Origin: Streptomyces sp. NBC_01571
Lineage (GTDB): Bacteria; Actinomycetota; Actinomycetes; Streptomycetales; Streptomycetaceae
Assembly: GCF_026339875.1 (NCBI RefSeq)
Contig: NZ_JAPEPZ010000001.1
Location: 1,612,001 to 1,676,000 of the forward strand
Direction: 5' to 3'
DNA length: 64,000 bases
Shown: positions 8,913 through 16,810 of the stretch, in pieces
Layout: the number at the start of each line of letters is the position of its first letter
Position numbering within the stretch: the first letter of the stretch is position 1
Position numbers and translations under genes: made by a program
Notes under the pieces: generated by a model
What the model was told of the DNA's origin: nothing
The model's database searches: none
Seen by the model: the letters and a program-made list of their open reading frames with translations, nothing else

Positions 8913-9917
8913 ATGAGTGACAAGATCGCCCTGTCGACATGGCCCACCCCGCTGGAGCGGGTGCCGCGTCTGTCCGCGGAGCTGGGCCTGGGCGAGGACG
9001 ACCTCTGGATCAAGCGGGACGACCTCATCGGGCTGGGAGGCGGCGGCAACAAGGTCCGCAAACTGGAATGGACCGTCGGCGCCGCCCTCGCGGCCGGCGC
9101 GGACACTCTGGTCACCACCGGCGCCGCGCAGAGCAACCACGCCCGTCTCACCGCGGCCGCCGGCGCCCGCCTCGGGCTCGACGTCGTGCTCGTCTTCCCC
9201 GGCACCCGCGACAGCGCCGTGAACGGCTCCGGCAACCTCGTTCTCGACAGTCTCTTCGGAGCCAGGGTCTTCTGGGCCGGCGACAGCGACCCGAGCACGA
9301 TGGCCGGCGTCATGGACGACGTCTGCCGTCAACTGCGCCACGACGGGGCGCGCCCCTTCCCCATCCCCTTCGGCGGTTCAAGTCCCCTCGGGGCACGGGG
9401 ATATGTGGACGGCGGCGAGGAGTTGCTCACCCAACTGCCCGACGTGGAGCACGTCGTGGTCGCCCTGGGTTCCGGCGGCACCATGGCGGGACTGATCGGC
9501 GCACTCGGGGAGCGGCGTGTCCTCGGCGTTCACTGCGGGGCGGTGGCAGAGCCGGCCGTCACCGTCGCCGACCTCGCGGGCGCGCTGACCGGCCGCGACA
9601 TCGCCCCTGAGTCCCTGCGGATCCGCACCGACCAGGTGGGCCCGGGGTACGGGGTGCTGCACGAACCGGTCCTGGAGGCGATGCGAACTGCCGCGCTCAC
9701 CGAGGGTGTCGTCCTGGACCCGGTCTACAGCGGGCGCGCCATGGCTGGGCTGATCGCCGCGGTCCGGGACGGCGACATCCGCCCGGGGCAACGCACCGCC
9801 CTGCTGCACACCGGCGGACTGCCGGGTCTGTTCGGGCATGCGGAGACCGTGCACCGCGCCGTCGACGGCCTGTACGCCTACGAGCCGGAGCGGACGTCGC
9901 CCCGTACGGAGGCCTGA
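8913..9917 (+). CDS. PLP-dependent D-cysteine desulfhydrase / ACC-deaminase family enzyme
   Basis: The 334-aa protein belongs to the fold-type II PLP family. The PLP lysine is Lys47 in GGGNKVRK and the candidate nucleophile Ser74 is in QSNHAR. A phosphate-binding GSGGTMAG loop is present mid-protein, and the C-terminal LLHTGGLPGLFG is typical of D-cysteine desulfhydrase. The likely reaction is conversion of D-cysteine to pyruvate, H2S and ammonia. ACC deaminase activity cannot be excluded from sequence alone. ATG at 8913 follows GGAGA. It may share a transcript with mycothione reductase (125-bp gap), which would link sulfur metabolism with thiol redox, but no evidence proves this. Confidence 0.85.
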   Translation: MSDKIALSTWPTPLERVPRLSAELGLGEDDLWIKRDDLIGLGGGGNKVRKLEWTVGAALAAGADTLVTTGAAQSNHARLTAAAGARLGLDVVLVFPGTRDSAVNGSGNLVLDSLFGARVFWAGDSDPSTMAGVMDDVCRQLRHDGARPFPIPFGGSSPLGARGYVDGGEELLTQLPDVEHVVVALGSGGTMAGLIGALGERRVLGVHCGAVAEPAVTVADLAGALTGRDIAPESLRIRTDQVGPGYGVLHEPVLEAMRTAALTEGVVLDPVYSGRAMAGLIAAVRDGDIRPGQRTALLHTGGLPGLFGHAETVHRAVDGLYAYEPERTSPRTEA

Positions 9918-10067
9918 ACCGCCGTACGCCGGGGGCGACTTCGACCACGTCTCCGATCCGCTGGTCGACGACCTCGTCGAAGGGCCGGCGGGCGCCGCCC
10001 GCCGGTAGCCCTCCCGCGGGCCCGACGCACAGGGTCGCTCCACGCCCCTTCGCCTCCTGGACGACCC

Positions 10068-10104
10068 TGGACCGGTCAGCCCACCCAGGAAAATCACCGG
10101 TCCA
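10068..10104. promoter_or_regulatory. Inverted repeat with GGACCGGT cores
   Basis: TGGACCGGT (10068-10076) and ACCGGTCCA (10096-10104) are exact inverted 9-bp arms separated by 19 bases. It could be a stem at the end of the preceding transcript. The arms also contain the GACCGGT core seen in the alcohol dehydrogenase promoter 170 bp downstream, so a regulator binding site is an alternative. The rest of 9918-10257 shows no gene I can support. Confidence 0.45.
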
Positions 10105-10257
10105 AGCAGTGATGGATCTCTCACGCCCCATCGTTACCCGTCAATGCGGTGGCGCGGCCCGGTGCGGCAACAGCCCGGCGCACACCGGAACTCACCGGCC
10201 TCGGATTCCCCCGCCCCCGCTCTTCACCACCCGGCACGCAGGATGAGGGGGTGTGCG

Positions 10258-10286
10258 TTGACGTCTAAGACGACCGGTCATATTGT
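10258..10286 (+). promoter_or_regulatory. Promoter with internal operator for the alcohol dehydrogenase gene
   Basis: TTGACG (10258-10263) and TATTGT (10281-10286) are spaced by 17 bp, a good sigma-70-like promoter. The spacer contains the 8-bp palindrome GACCGGTC (10272-10279), flanked by AAGAC (10267-10271) and GTCTT (10285-10289) as outer inverted arms. A protein bound here would block RNA polymerase. The same geometry recurs at the TetR gene (20484-20512). The core resembles, from memory, the GACCGGTC box of Bacillus LmrA/YxaF-type TetR repressors. Confidence 0.7.
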
Positions 10287-10412
10287 CTTCGTAGCGCCTC
10301 CGCGGATCGCCCGCGGCCCCGGCTCCGCCACCCGCAACCGCGAGGACAGGCGGGCCGAAGGGAGTTCCCACGCGGGACTCGGACGGGGCGCAGCACATCC
10401 CCCAGGAGAAAC

Positions 10413-11432
10413 GTGTCCACGTATCAGGCATTCGAAGTCACCGGATCACGGCAGTTCGCATGGACCACCCGTGAACTCGTCCCGCCCCGCCCGGGCCATG
10501 TACGGATCAAGGTGGAGAGCTGCGGGGTGTGCCACTCCGACGTGCTCGCCGTCGAGGGACTCAGGGCCGATCCGTCGCAGCCCGTCGTCCCGGGTCACGA
10601 GGTCGTCGGGACCATCGACGCCGTGGGCGAGGGCGTGCGGGCGTGGCAGGTCGGCGAGCGGGTGGGCGTCGGGTTCCTGGCCGGTCACTGCGGTGAGTGC
10701 GACCCGTGCCGGCGGGGCGACTTCGTCAACTGCGCCGACCAGGAGCAGACGGGGACGACCGTCGACGGCGGGTACGCGGAAGTGCTGTACGCCAGGTCCA
10801 ACGCGCTGGCCCGGATTCCGGAGGGCATCTCGTCGGCGGAAGCGGCCCCTCTGCTGTGCGCCGGCCTGACGAGCCTCAGCGCCCTGCGGCAGCTGGACAG
10901 CCGGCCCGGGTCGCTCGTGGCCGTGCAGGGCATCGGGGGTCTCGGGCATCTCGCGGTGCAGTACGCGGCCAGGCTCGGCCACCGGGTCGTGGCGATCGCC
11001 CGCGGGGCCGAGAAGGCGTCGCTGGCGGCTTCACTCGGCGCGGACGACTACATCGACAGCGCCGCCGAGCACCCCGGAGAGGCGCTGGCGCGACTGGGCG
11101 GCGCCGACGGCATCGTCGCGACGGCGGCGAGCGGCAGTTCGATGACACCCCTGGTCACGGGGCTCGCTCCGCGCGGCCGCATGATCGTGGTGGGGGTCGG
11201 CACCGACCCGATATCGGTCTCCACGCCGGACCTCGTGCTCAGTACGCGGACCATCACCGGCAGCCTGACCGGAACCCCGATCGAGAACGAGGACAACCTG
11301 GCCTTCAGCGTGCGGCACGGGGTCCTTCCGCTGATCGAGCGGATGTCGCTGGCCGAGGCTCCGAAGGCCTACGAGCGCATGATGTCCGGCGAGGCGCGCT
11401 TCCGTGTCGTGCTCGACGCCGTACGGGCCTGA
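10413..11432 (+). CDS. Zinc-dependent alcohol dehydrogenase, MDR family
   Basis: The 339-aa enzyme has every landmark of bacterial two-zinc alcohol dehydrogenases. Catalytic zinc ligands are Cys40 in GVCHSD and His62 in GHE. The four structural-zinc cysteines are 93, 96, 99 and 107. The NAD(P) loop GIGGLG is at 173-178. It should oxidise an alcohol or reduce an aldehyde; the substrate is not predictable. GTG at 10413 follows GGAGAAAC. The promoter at 10258-10286 contains an operator-like palindrome, so expression is probably induced when a TetR-type repressor is released. A 17-bp-arm hairpin ends the unit at 11514-11550. Confidence 0.9.
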   Translation: MSTYQAFEVTGSRQFAWTTRELVPPRPGHVRIKVESCGVCHSDVLAVEGLRADPSQPVVPGHEVVGTIDAVGEGVRAWQVGERVGVGFLAGHCGECDPCRRGDFVNCADQEQTGTTVDGGYAEVLYARSNALARIPEGISSAEAAPLLCAGLTSLSALRQLDSRPGSLVAVQGIGGLGHLAVQYAARLGHRVVAIARGAEKASLAASLGADDYIDSAAEHPGEALARLGGADGIVATAASGSSMTPLVTGLAPRGRMIVVGVGTDPISVSTPDLVLSTRTITGSLTGTPIENEDNLAFSVRHGVLPLIERMSLAEAPKAYERMMSGEARFRVVLDAVRA

Positions 11433-11513
11433 CCGCGCCCCCGACCGCCGGGAACCGGACCCCACTTCACGTCGCCGGCGACGACCGTCGCGCCGCCCCG
11501 GGACAGAACCCAC

Positions 11514-11550
11514 GGCTCCGCGTCACCTGTTTGACAGGTGACGCGGAGCC
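11514..11550 (+). terminator. Terminator hairpin after the alcohol dehydrogenase gene
   Basis: GGCTCCGCGTCACCTGT (11514-11530), loop TTG, then the exact complement (11534-11550) form a perfect 17-bp stem 81 bp after the stop codon. No U tract follows. A cruciform operator for the downstream hydrolase gene is a less likely reading. Confidence 0.75.
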
Positions 11551-11667
11551 ATGCGAGGGTCAGTGCCGCGCGACGACATGCCAGGGACCCGCCGCCCGCG
11601 ACAGGACGGGCGGCAGGCCTGCGCGAGCGCGCGTTCCTACCGGATCAGCGGTCAAGAAGGGGGCCTG

Positions 11668-12726
11668 ATGTTCAACAGGCGGAGCTTCGGCAAGATCATG
11701 GGTGTGAGTGCGGCCAGTACGTCACTGGCCGCGGTGCCCACCGTCTCGAGGGCGGCCGCACCGACGGCATCGGACCGCGAGAACGCGGTGACCGCGTCGA
11801 CGGTCGGGCGGCGGCACACGTCCTTCGGGCCGCTGAAGCAGATCCACGCCGGCGAACTGAACGTCGGCTACGCGGAGGCCGGCCCCGCCCACGGCCCCGC
11901 GGTCGTCCTGCTGCACGGCTGGCCCCACGACATCCACAGCTTTGTCGATGTAGCGCCCCTGTTGGCGGCGCGGGGCTACCGGGTGATCGTGCCGTACCTG
12001 CGCGGACACGGCACCACGCGCTTCCTTTCGGGCAGGACGTTCCGCAACGCCCAGCAGTCGGTGGTCGCGCTCGACATCATCGCGCTGATGGACGCGCTCA
12101 AGATCGACAAGGCGATCCTGGCCGGTTTCGACTGGGGATCACGGACGGCCGACATCATCGCCGCGCTCCGGCCCGAGCGGTGCAGGGCCCTGGTCTCCGT
12201 GACCGGGTACCTGATCACCAACCGTGAGCGCAACAAGGCGCCGCTGCCGCCGCAGGCCGAGTGGGCGTGGTGGTACCAGTACTACTTCGCCACGGAGCGG
12301 GGACGGCTCGGACTCGAGGCGAACGCCCGCGATCTGGCCAGACTCATCTGGAGGTTCAACTCCCCCACGTGGGACTTCGACGAAGAGACCTTCGAACGTA
12401 CGGCGGCGGCCTTCGACAACCCCGACTATGCCGCCATCGTGATCCACAACTATCGCTGGCGGCTCGGCCTGGCCGACGGCGACCCGCGCTACGACCGCAT
12501 CGAGAACCGACTGGCCGGCGGCCCCGTCATCGGGGTGCCCACGGTCACCCTCGACGGGGAGCGGGACCCCTTCACCCCGGCCGGGGACGGCTCGTCCTAT
12601 CGCGACAAGTTCTCGGGCCCGTACGCCCACCGGACCCTGAAGGACATCGGCCACAACGTGCCGCAGGAAGCACCCGAGGCGTTCGCCGAAGCGGTCGTCG
12701 AAGCGGACCGGCTCGCCCGCCGATAG
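11668..12726 (+). CDS. Tat-exported alpha/beta hydrolase, epoxide hydrolase / haloalkane dehalogenase type
   Basis: The 352-aa product begins MFNRRSFGK, a twin-arginine motif, followed by an uncharged Ala/Ser-rich stretch ending near VSRAAAP, so secretion by the Tat route is likely. The mature part is an alpha/beta hydrolase: oxyanion motif HGWP, nucleophile Asp in GFDWGS, and catalytic His in IGHNVPQ near the end. An Asp nucleophile followed by Trp-Gly fits epoxide hydrolases and dehalogenases rather than esterases. ATG at 11668 is chosen because the Tat motif starts there; GAAGGGGG lies upstream. The substrate is unknown. Confidence 0.85.
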   Translation: MFNRRSFGKIMGVSAASTSLAAVPTVSRAAAPTASDRENAVTASTVGRRHTSFGPLKQIHAGELNVGYAEAGPAHGPAVVLLHGWPHDIHSFVDVAPLLAARGYRVIVPYLRGHGTTRFLSGRTFRNAQQSVVALDIIALMDALKIDKAILAGFDWGSRTADIIAALRPERCRALVSVTGYLITNRERNKAPLPPQAEWAWWYQYYFATERGRLGLEANARDLARLIWRFNSPTWDFDEETFERTAAAFDNPDYAAIVIHNYRWRLGLADGDPRYDRIENRLAGGPVIGVPTVTLDGERDPFTPAGDGSSYRDKFSGPYAHRTLKDIGHNVPQEAPEAFAEAVVEADRLARR

Positions 12727-13070
12727 CCCACGCTTCCCGCCGCGCGCGGCCCCGCCTGCCGCGCCTCGCCCGGTCCTGGCTCGCCGCTACGACCGGCCCG
12801 GGATCCCCGCCACGGCCGGCCCGGGGTCCCCGACGCGACCGGCCGGGGCCGGACCGATCGCCTGAGGCCGTCGTCCGCACGGCAGGCCCGTACCCCGCAC
12901 AGGTTGCGAGCGTCCACCCTCGGCCCAACGGTGGACGTGGAGAGGACGGATGCGCCTGGGCACATGAACAGTGACACGGGCAGCGACACGAGCAGTGGCC
13001 ACCGAAGGGACCGACACCGGTCAACGTCGCTCGTTGTCGGCCGACGCCAGCCGAGCGACGCCGGCCGATC

Positions 13071-13119
13071 GGCGACGGGCGACGGGCGACGGGCGACGGG
13101 CGACGGGCGACGGGCGACA
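13071..13119 (+). repeat. Heptanucleotide tandem repeat, seven copies
   Basis: Six exact copies of GGCGACG and a seventh with one change run from 13071 to 13119, ending 19 bp before the ribosome site of the VOC gene at 13152. The rest of the 425-bp gap 12727-13151 holds other GC-rich near-repeats of GGCCGGCCCGGGG type but no gene I can support. Repeat number in the leader could vary between strains. Confidence 0.9.
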
Positions 13120-13151
13120 GCAATGGACTCAACGGACAGGAGCAAGCGGCC

Positions 13152-13595
13152 ATGGACATGAAACTCGAGGTTGTGGTGGTGCCGGTCGCCGACGCCGACC
13201 GGGCCAAGGCCTTCTACGAGAAGCTCGGATGGCGGCTCGACGCCGACTTCAGCGACGGGGAGGGCTTCCGGGTGCTGCAGTTCACCCCGCCCGGCTCACC
13301 CTGTTCGATCATCTTCGGCACCCGGATCAGCGCGGCGCCGCCCGGCTCGTCGGAGGGCCTGCACCTCGTCGTCTCCGACATCGAGGCGGCCCGCGCCGAG
13401 CTCGCCGACCGGGGCGTCGAGGTGAGCGAGGTGTTCCACGACGCGGGCGGAGTGTTCCACCGCGCCGGAACCGAGGGCCGGGTCCCGGGCCCGGACCCGG
13501 AACGCCGGAGCTACTCCTCGTTCCTGTCGTTCAGCGATCCGGACGGCAACGGGTGGGTACTGCAGGAGATCACGACGCGACTTCCGGGCCGGTGA
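13152..13595 (+). CDS. VOC (glyoxalase/dioxygenase fold) family protein
   Basis: The 147-aa protein has the paired beta-alpha-beta-beta-beta pattern of the vicinal oxygen chelate fold: an opening MKLEVVVVPVADADRAKAFY, a middle LHLVVSDIEAARAEL and the end SFSDPDGNGWVLQE. It belongs to the large uncharacterised glyoxalase-like group and its substrate is unknown. ATG 13152 has AGGAG 9 nt upstream. The C-terminal signature is nearly the same as that of the decayed copy at 4371-4529. Confidence 0.85.
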   Translation: MDMKLEVVVVPVADADRAKAFYEKLGWRLDADFSDGEGFRVLQFTPPGSPCSIIFGTRISAAPPGSSEGLHLVVSDIEAARAELADRGVEVSEVFHDAGGVFHRAGTEGRVPGPDPERRSYSSFLSFSDPDGNGWVLQEITTRLPGR

Positions 13596-13921
13596 CCGAA
13601 GACCCGGCGGGCCGCCGGGGGCCATGGCACCTGCGGAGCGGGGTCCGTACGAACCTCGTGTGACAAGGAACCTCTTGCGTTCTCGCCTGAATCTTCCCGC
13701 CGACTGAACCTTCCGGCCGGGCGCGACGTATCAGTCGCTGCGGGTGGCTCCGCGCTGCCCGAAAACACGACGCGGAACGTCGAGTCGGTACGTGGGCGCC
13801 CACCTCGGAGCGTCGTGCACGGATCGCCGTGGTGGTGACCACATACGCGAGCAGGGGAACCTGAGGAGAGGGCCGAACGATTTCATCAGGATCGAGCCAA
13901 TCAGTCCGCAGTGATCTGGAC
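13596..13921. other. Intergenic region before the acyltransferase
   Basis: No gene is supported here. The start of the next gene is not firmly fixed: its frame is open from 13865, with a TTG at 13922 and an unusual ATT at 13880 that has GAGGAGAGGG just upstream. Confidence 0.4.
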
Positions 13922-15121
13922 TTGCCTTCCTCCGAGGAGAAAAGAGAGGAGCCGGAAGCGGCGTCCGGCCGCACCCATGTGCCGGGGCTCGACGGGCTCC
14001 GGGGCCTGGCCGCACTGTACGTTCTCCTTTTCCACTGCTGGCTCCTGACCTTTCCAGGGTTTCCGAACAACTCGGGCCCCTCCTGGCTCGGCTGGTTGAT
14101 GTACGGGCGCCTTGCCGTCGTCCTCTTTCTGGTGCTGTCCGGTTTCTCTCTGGCCATCTCTGCAGCGCGCAGGGGCTGGCGGTTGGGAAGCCTTGCCGGT
14201 TTCCTGCGTCGGCGCGCCTGGCGAATCCTGCCTCCCTATTGGGCGGCACTGGTGTTCAGCTTGGTGGTCGCGTGGTCGATGGTGCCTGCATCGCATTTCG
14301 GACCACCGAGCGGCAAATCGATTCTGGTGTACGGCCTCGTGGCTCAGGACATGTACACGGCCCCGACACCGAACGAGGCGTTCTGGTCGATCGGCGTGGA
14401 GGCGGAGCTCTGTCTCGTCTTTCCGCTTCTCCTGCTGATCCGGAGGCGACTGGGGGCGGTGGTCCTGGTCACCGGCGTGACCCTCATGGTCGTCGCGCGG
14501 GGCTTGTTGGCGAGCGACGCACTGCCGGTGGAAGGCGTGAACGGGCTGACTCCGAATCTGGCTCCCGTATTCGTCGCCGGTCTGGCCGGCGCGGGAGTCG
14601 TTGTCGCGTCGGAGAAGGTCCGCCGTCTTCCATGGCATTGGCTGGCCGCCCTGGCCGCTCTACCGGTCCTGTCCCTCGTCTCCATCAAGGGGCCGGTCTG
14701 GACGGTGGACCACTATTTCTGGATGGACCTCGCGGTAGTTCCCGCCATGACGCTGCTCCTTGTAGCAGTCTCCACGGGGAGGCCGGTTCTCCTCACAAAG
14801 CTCCTGCCCGCGCGCCCTGTGCGCAGCCTTGGCAACTTTTCGTACAGTTTGTACCTCATTCATTTGCCGATCATCATGGTCGTCGTTCGCAAGGTCGCCC
14901 CTCATTACGTGTCACCGGGGCTGCCCACGTTCGGGTTCACACTCATCCTCGGGCTGCCCGCCTCGGTGCTGGGAGCGTGGCTTTTCTCGGAGGTCTTCGA
15001 GATGCCCTTCAAGCGGAACCGATCCTGGAAGTTCATGCTTGAGGAAGGACGCTCACGCTGGAACAGAACACGTCCGAACCCCCGTCGACCGATTCACCCC
15101 GGGCAGCCTGAGAAGAACTGA
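13922..15121 (+). CDS. Acyltransferase 3 family integral membrane protein (OafA/YrhL type)
   Basis: The roughly 399-aa protein starts the acyltransferase-3 domain with VPGLDGLRGLAALYVLLFH, where Arg and His are the family's active-site landmarks. It then runs through about ten hydrophobic spans, with FLRRRAWRILPPYW after the third and FWSIGVEAELCLVFP mid-protein. The C-terminal tail is very basic (RSRWNRTRPNPRR). Such enzymes O-acylate sugars, peptidoglycan or secondary metabolites at the membrane. The start is uncertain: TTG 13922 has no good ribosome site, while ATT at 13880 does. Codon use is somewhat less GC-biased than its neighbours, with several TTT, CTT and TTG codons, a mild hint of transfer. 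Confidence 0.88.
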   Translation: MPSSEEKREEPEAASGRTHVPGLDGLRGLAALYVLLFHCWLLTFPGFPNNSGPSWLGWLMYGRLAVVLFLVLSGFSLAISAARRGWRLGSLAGFLRRRAWRILPPYWAALVFSLVVAWSMVPASHFGPPSGKSILVYGLVAQDMYTAPTPNEAFWSIGVEAELCLVFPLLLLIRRRLGAVVLVTGVTLMVVARGLLASDALPVEGVNGLTPNLAPVFVAGLAGAGVVVASEKVRRLPWHWLAALAALPVLSLVSIKGPVWTVDHYFWMDLAVVPAMTLLLVAVSTGRPVLLTKLLPARPVRSLGNFSYSLYLIHLPIIMVVVRKVAPHYVSPGLPTFGFTLILGLPASVLGAWLFSEVFEMPFKRNRSWKFMLEEGRSRWNRTRPNPRRPIHPGQPEKN

Positions 15122-15152
15122 AACCTGGCGGACGCGCCGGGAGCACCCGGGC

Positions 15153-16397
15153 CTACGAAGCAGCGTCGGTGCGGGGCTCGTCGGTCGGGGCGTCGGCCAT
15201 CTGGTGGGGGAATCCGATCCGGAGGACGACCGCGGTGAGGGCGGCGGCGAGGACGACGGCCGAGGCCAGGATCAGGGCCTGGTGGTAGCCGTGGTGGAGC
15301 AGCGGTGTGACAGCGAGGGGCCCGACGATCTGGCCGACGGAGTATCCCGCGGTCAGCAGGGCCACCGAGCGGGGGAACCGCAGATGGGCCCCGGTGGCCA
15401 GCGCGATGGTACTGATCCCGAGGAACGTCACGCCGAACAGGAACGCGGAGATCAGCGCTGCCGCCACTCCGCCGACCAGAGCGGGCAGCGCGATGCCGGC
15501 GGCCTGGATCACGAGCGCGGCGAACAGCAGGTCGGGGCGGGACCAGCGGCGCCCCAGCCAGGCCCACAGCGCCGAGGACGGCACGGCCGCCAGGCCGACC
15601 AGCACCCAGGCGCCGCTGCCGATCCACCCCGGGGACGCCTGATCGATGGCGGCGACCAGGAAGGTGCCGGCCACGATGTATCCGACGCCCTCCAGGGTGT
15701 AGCCGGCGAACAGCGCGGTGAACCAACGGTGGGTGCGCGCGGATCGCGACGGAGTCCTGGCCCCGGGGTTCGCGACCTCGGTGTGCGGCAGTTCGACGCG
15801 CAGGTTCCACGACAGCGCGGTGAAGACCGCGGCGAGCCCGGCGGAGCCCCACCACGCGGCCTGCCAGTCGGCGACCGAGCGCAGGGCCAGAACCAGCAGA
15901 CCCGACAGGGCGATCCCCGCGCCGACTCCGCCGAAGGCCCAGCCGGGCAGGTGCGCGGGTTGGTCGCGCAGGTGACTGAGCAGCGAGCTGACGGCGATGA
16001 CGAAGATCAGGGCGCTGGCCGCGCCGGCCGTCAGTCTCAACGCGAGCCACACGGCGGTGCTGTGCGTGAAGGGCATCGCCGCCAGCGTGCCGGTCAGTAC
16101 GGTCAGGGAGCCGCGCAGGACCTTGGGTGAACGGACCAGCGCGGGACGCAGGATGCCGACGAGCGCGCCCATCAGGTAGCCGACGTAGTTGGCGGTGGCG
16201 AGATGCGCGCCGCCCCCGGCGGACAGACCCGCCTGAGCGTGCATCAGGGGAAGGATCGGTGTGTAGACGAAGCGCCCGACACCCATGCCGACCGCCAGGG
16301 CCGCGGCCGCTTGAGCGACGTGGACCCAGGGGGAACCGGACGGGCCGTCCGATCGGTCCGATCGGTCCGGGGAGCGTCGCAGGATGGTTGCGCTCAT
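15153..16397 (-). CDS. MFS transporter, YbfB/YjiJ family
   Basis: The 414-aa protein has twelve predicted spans starting at about residue 27 and matches the YbfB/YjiJ branch of the major facilitator superfamily, with GMGVGRFVYTPILPLM at the first span typical of that group. The physiological substrate of the branch is unknown. ATG 16397 has AAGGA upstream. It is the last gene of a leftward unit with the muconolactone-isomerase-like gene (52 bp away) and the MBL-fold gene, so it may export or import a compound handled by them. Confidence 0.88.
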   Translation of the reverse strand: MSATILRRSPDRSDRSDGPSGSPWVHVAQAAAALAVGMGVGRFVYTPILPLMHAQAGLSAGGGAHLATANYVGYLMGALVGILRPALVRSPKVLRGSLTVLTGTLAAMPFTHSTAVWLALRLTAGAASALIFVIAVSSLLSHLRDQPAHLPGWAFGGVGAGIALSGLLVLALRSVADWQAAWWGSAGLAAVFTALSWNLRVELPHTEVANPGARTPSRSARTHRWFTALFAGYTLEGVGYIVAGTFLVAAIDQASPGWIGSGAWVLVGLAAVPSSALWAWLGRRWSRPDLLFAALVIQAAGIALPALVGGVAAALISAFLFGVTFLGISTIALATGAHLRFPRSVALLTAGYSVGQIVGPLAVTPLLHHGYHQALILASAVVLAAALTAVVLRIGFPHQMADAPTDEPRTDAAS

Positions 16398-16448
16398 GAA
16401 GAAGTCCTTGTGGGGTGCGTACGCGGTCCTTGTGAGGTGACGCGTGGG

Positions 16449-16751
16449 TCACGCGGAGGCGTCGGGTCCGACCGGGTCATTGGGGTGGGACACGAGGGGG
16501 GTGACCCTGGCCGTCATCCAGGCGCGCAGCGGCAGGGTGCCGATGACCTTCTCGTGAAGTTCGTACTCGTCCGCGGCGAGCCAGACACCGATGCTGCGCG
16601 ATTCGCCGACCGGTCGCCACAGCCGGAACAGGTGCCCGGCGGCCGCCAGTTCAGCGGCCCGTACCGCTTCCGCGGCGCGACGTCGGTCGACCTCGGCGGG
16701 GTCGGTGCCCTCGGGGACGGCGGTGGTCAGTTCGACCAGGAACTCTCGCAT
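16449..16751 (-). CDS. Muconolactone delta-isomerase-like protein
   Basis: The 100-aa protein has the small ferredoxin-like fold pattern of CatC: MREFLVELTTAVPEG, a helix rich in Arg/Ala with AEVDRRRAAEAVRAAEL, then LFRLWRPVGESRSIGVWLA and LPLRAWMTARVTPL. CatC isomerises muconolactone in the catechol branch of the beta-ketoadipate pathway. No other cat genes are nearby, so a different aromatic or nitro compound, or a non-catalytic role, is possible. It lies between the MBL-fold gene and the transporter on the same strand. Confidence 0.75.
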   Translation of the reverse strand: MREFLVELTTAVPEGTDPAEVDRRRAAEAVRAAELAAAGHLFRLWRPVGESRSIGVWLAADEYELHEKVIGTLPLRAWMTARVTPLVSHPNDPVGPDASA

Positions 16752-16810
16752 GGTGTCTTCTCCGTCGGATGGGGTCGGGTCGGGTGCAAGGTGGTGGCCG
16801 GTCGCTCAGG

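Noticed and set aside
9919..10009. Open stretch after the desulfhydrase gene encoding about 29 plausible residues ending RR-stop
   Set aside because: No start codon or ribosome site in frame and no recognised family; chance cannot be excluded.
11531..11536. TTGACA as a -35 box for the Tat hydrolase gene
   Set aside because: It lies at the loop and inner arm of the perfect 17-bp hairpin and has no -10 box at the right distance.
13071..13119. Direct repeats as plasmid iterons or replication origin
   Set aside because: Heptamers have no neighbouring rep gene or AT-rich unwinding region.
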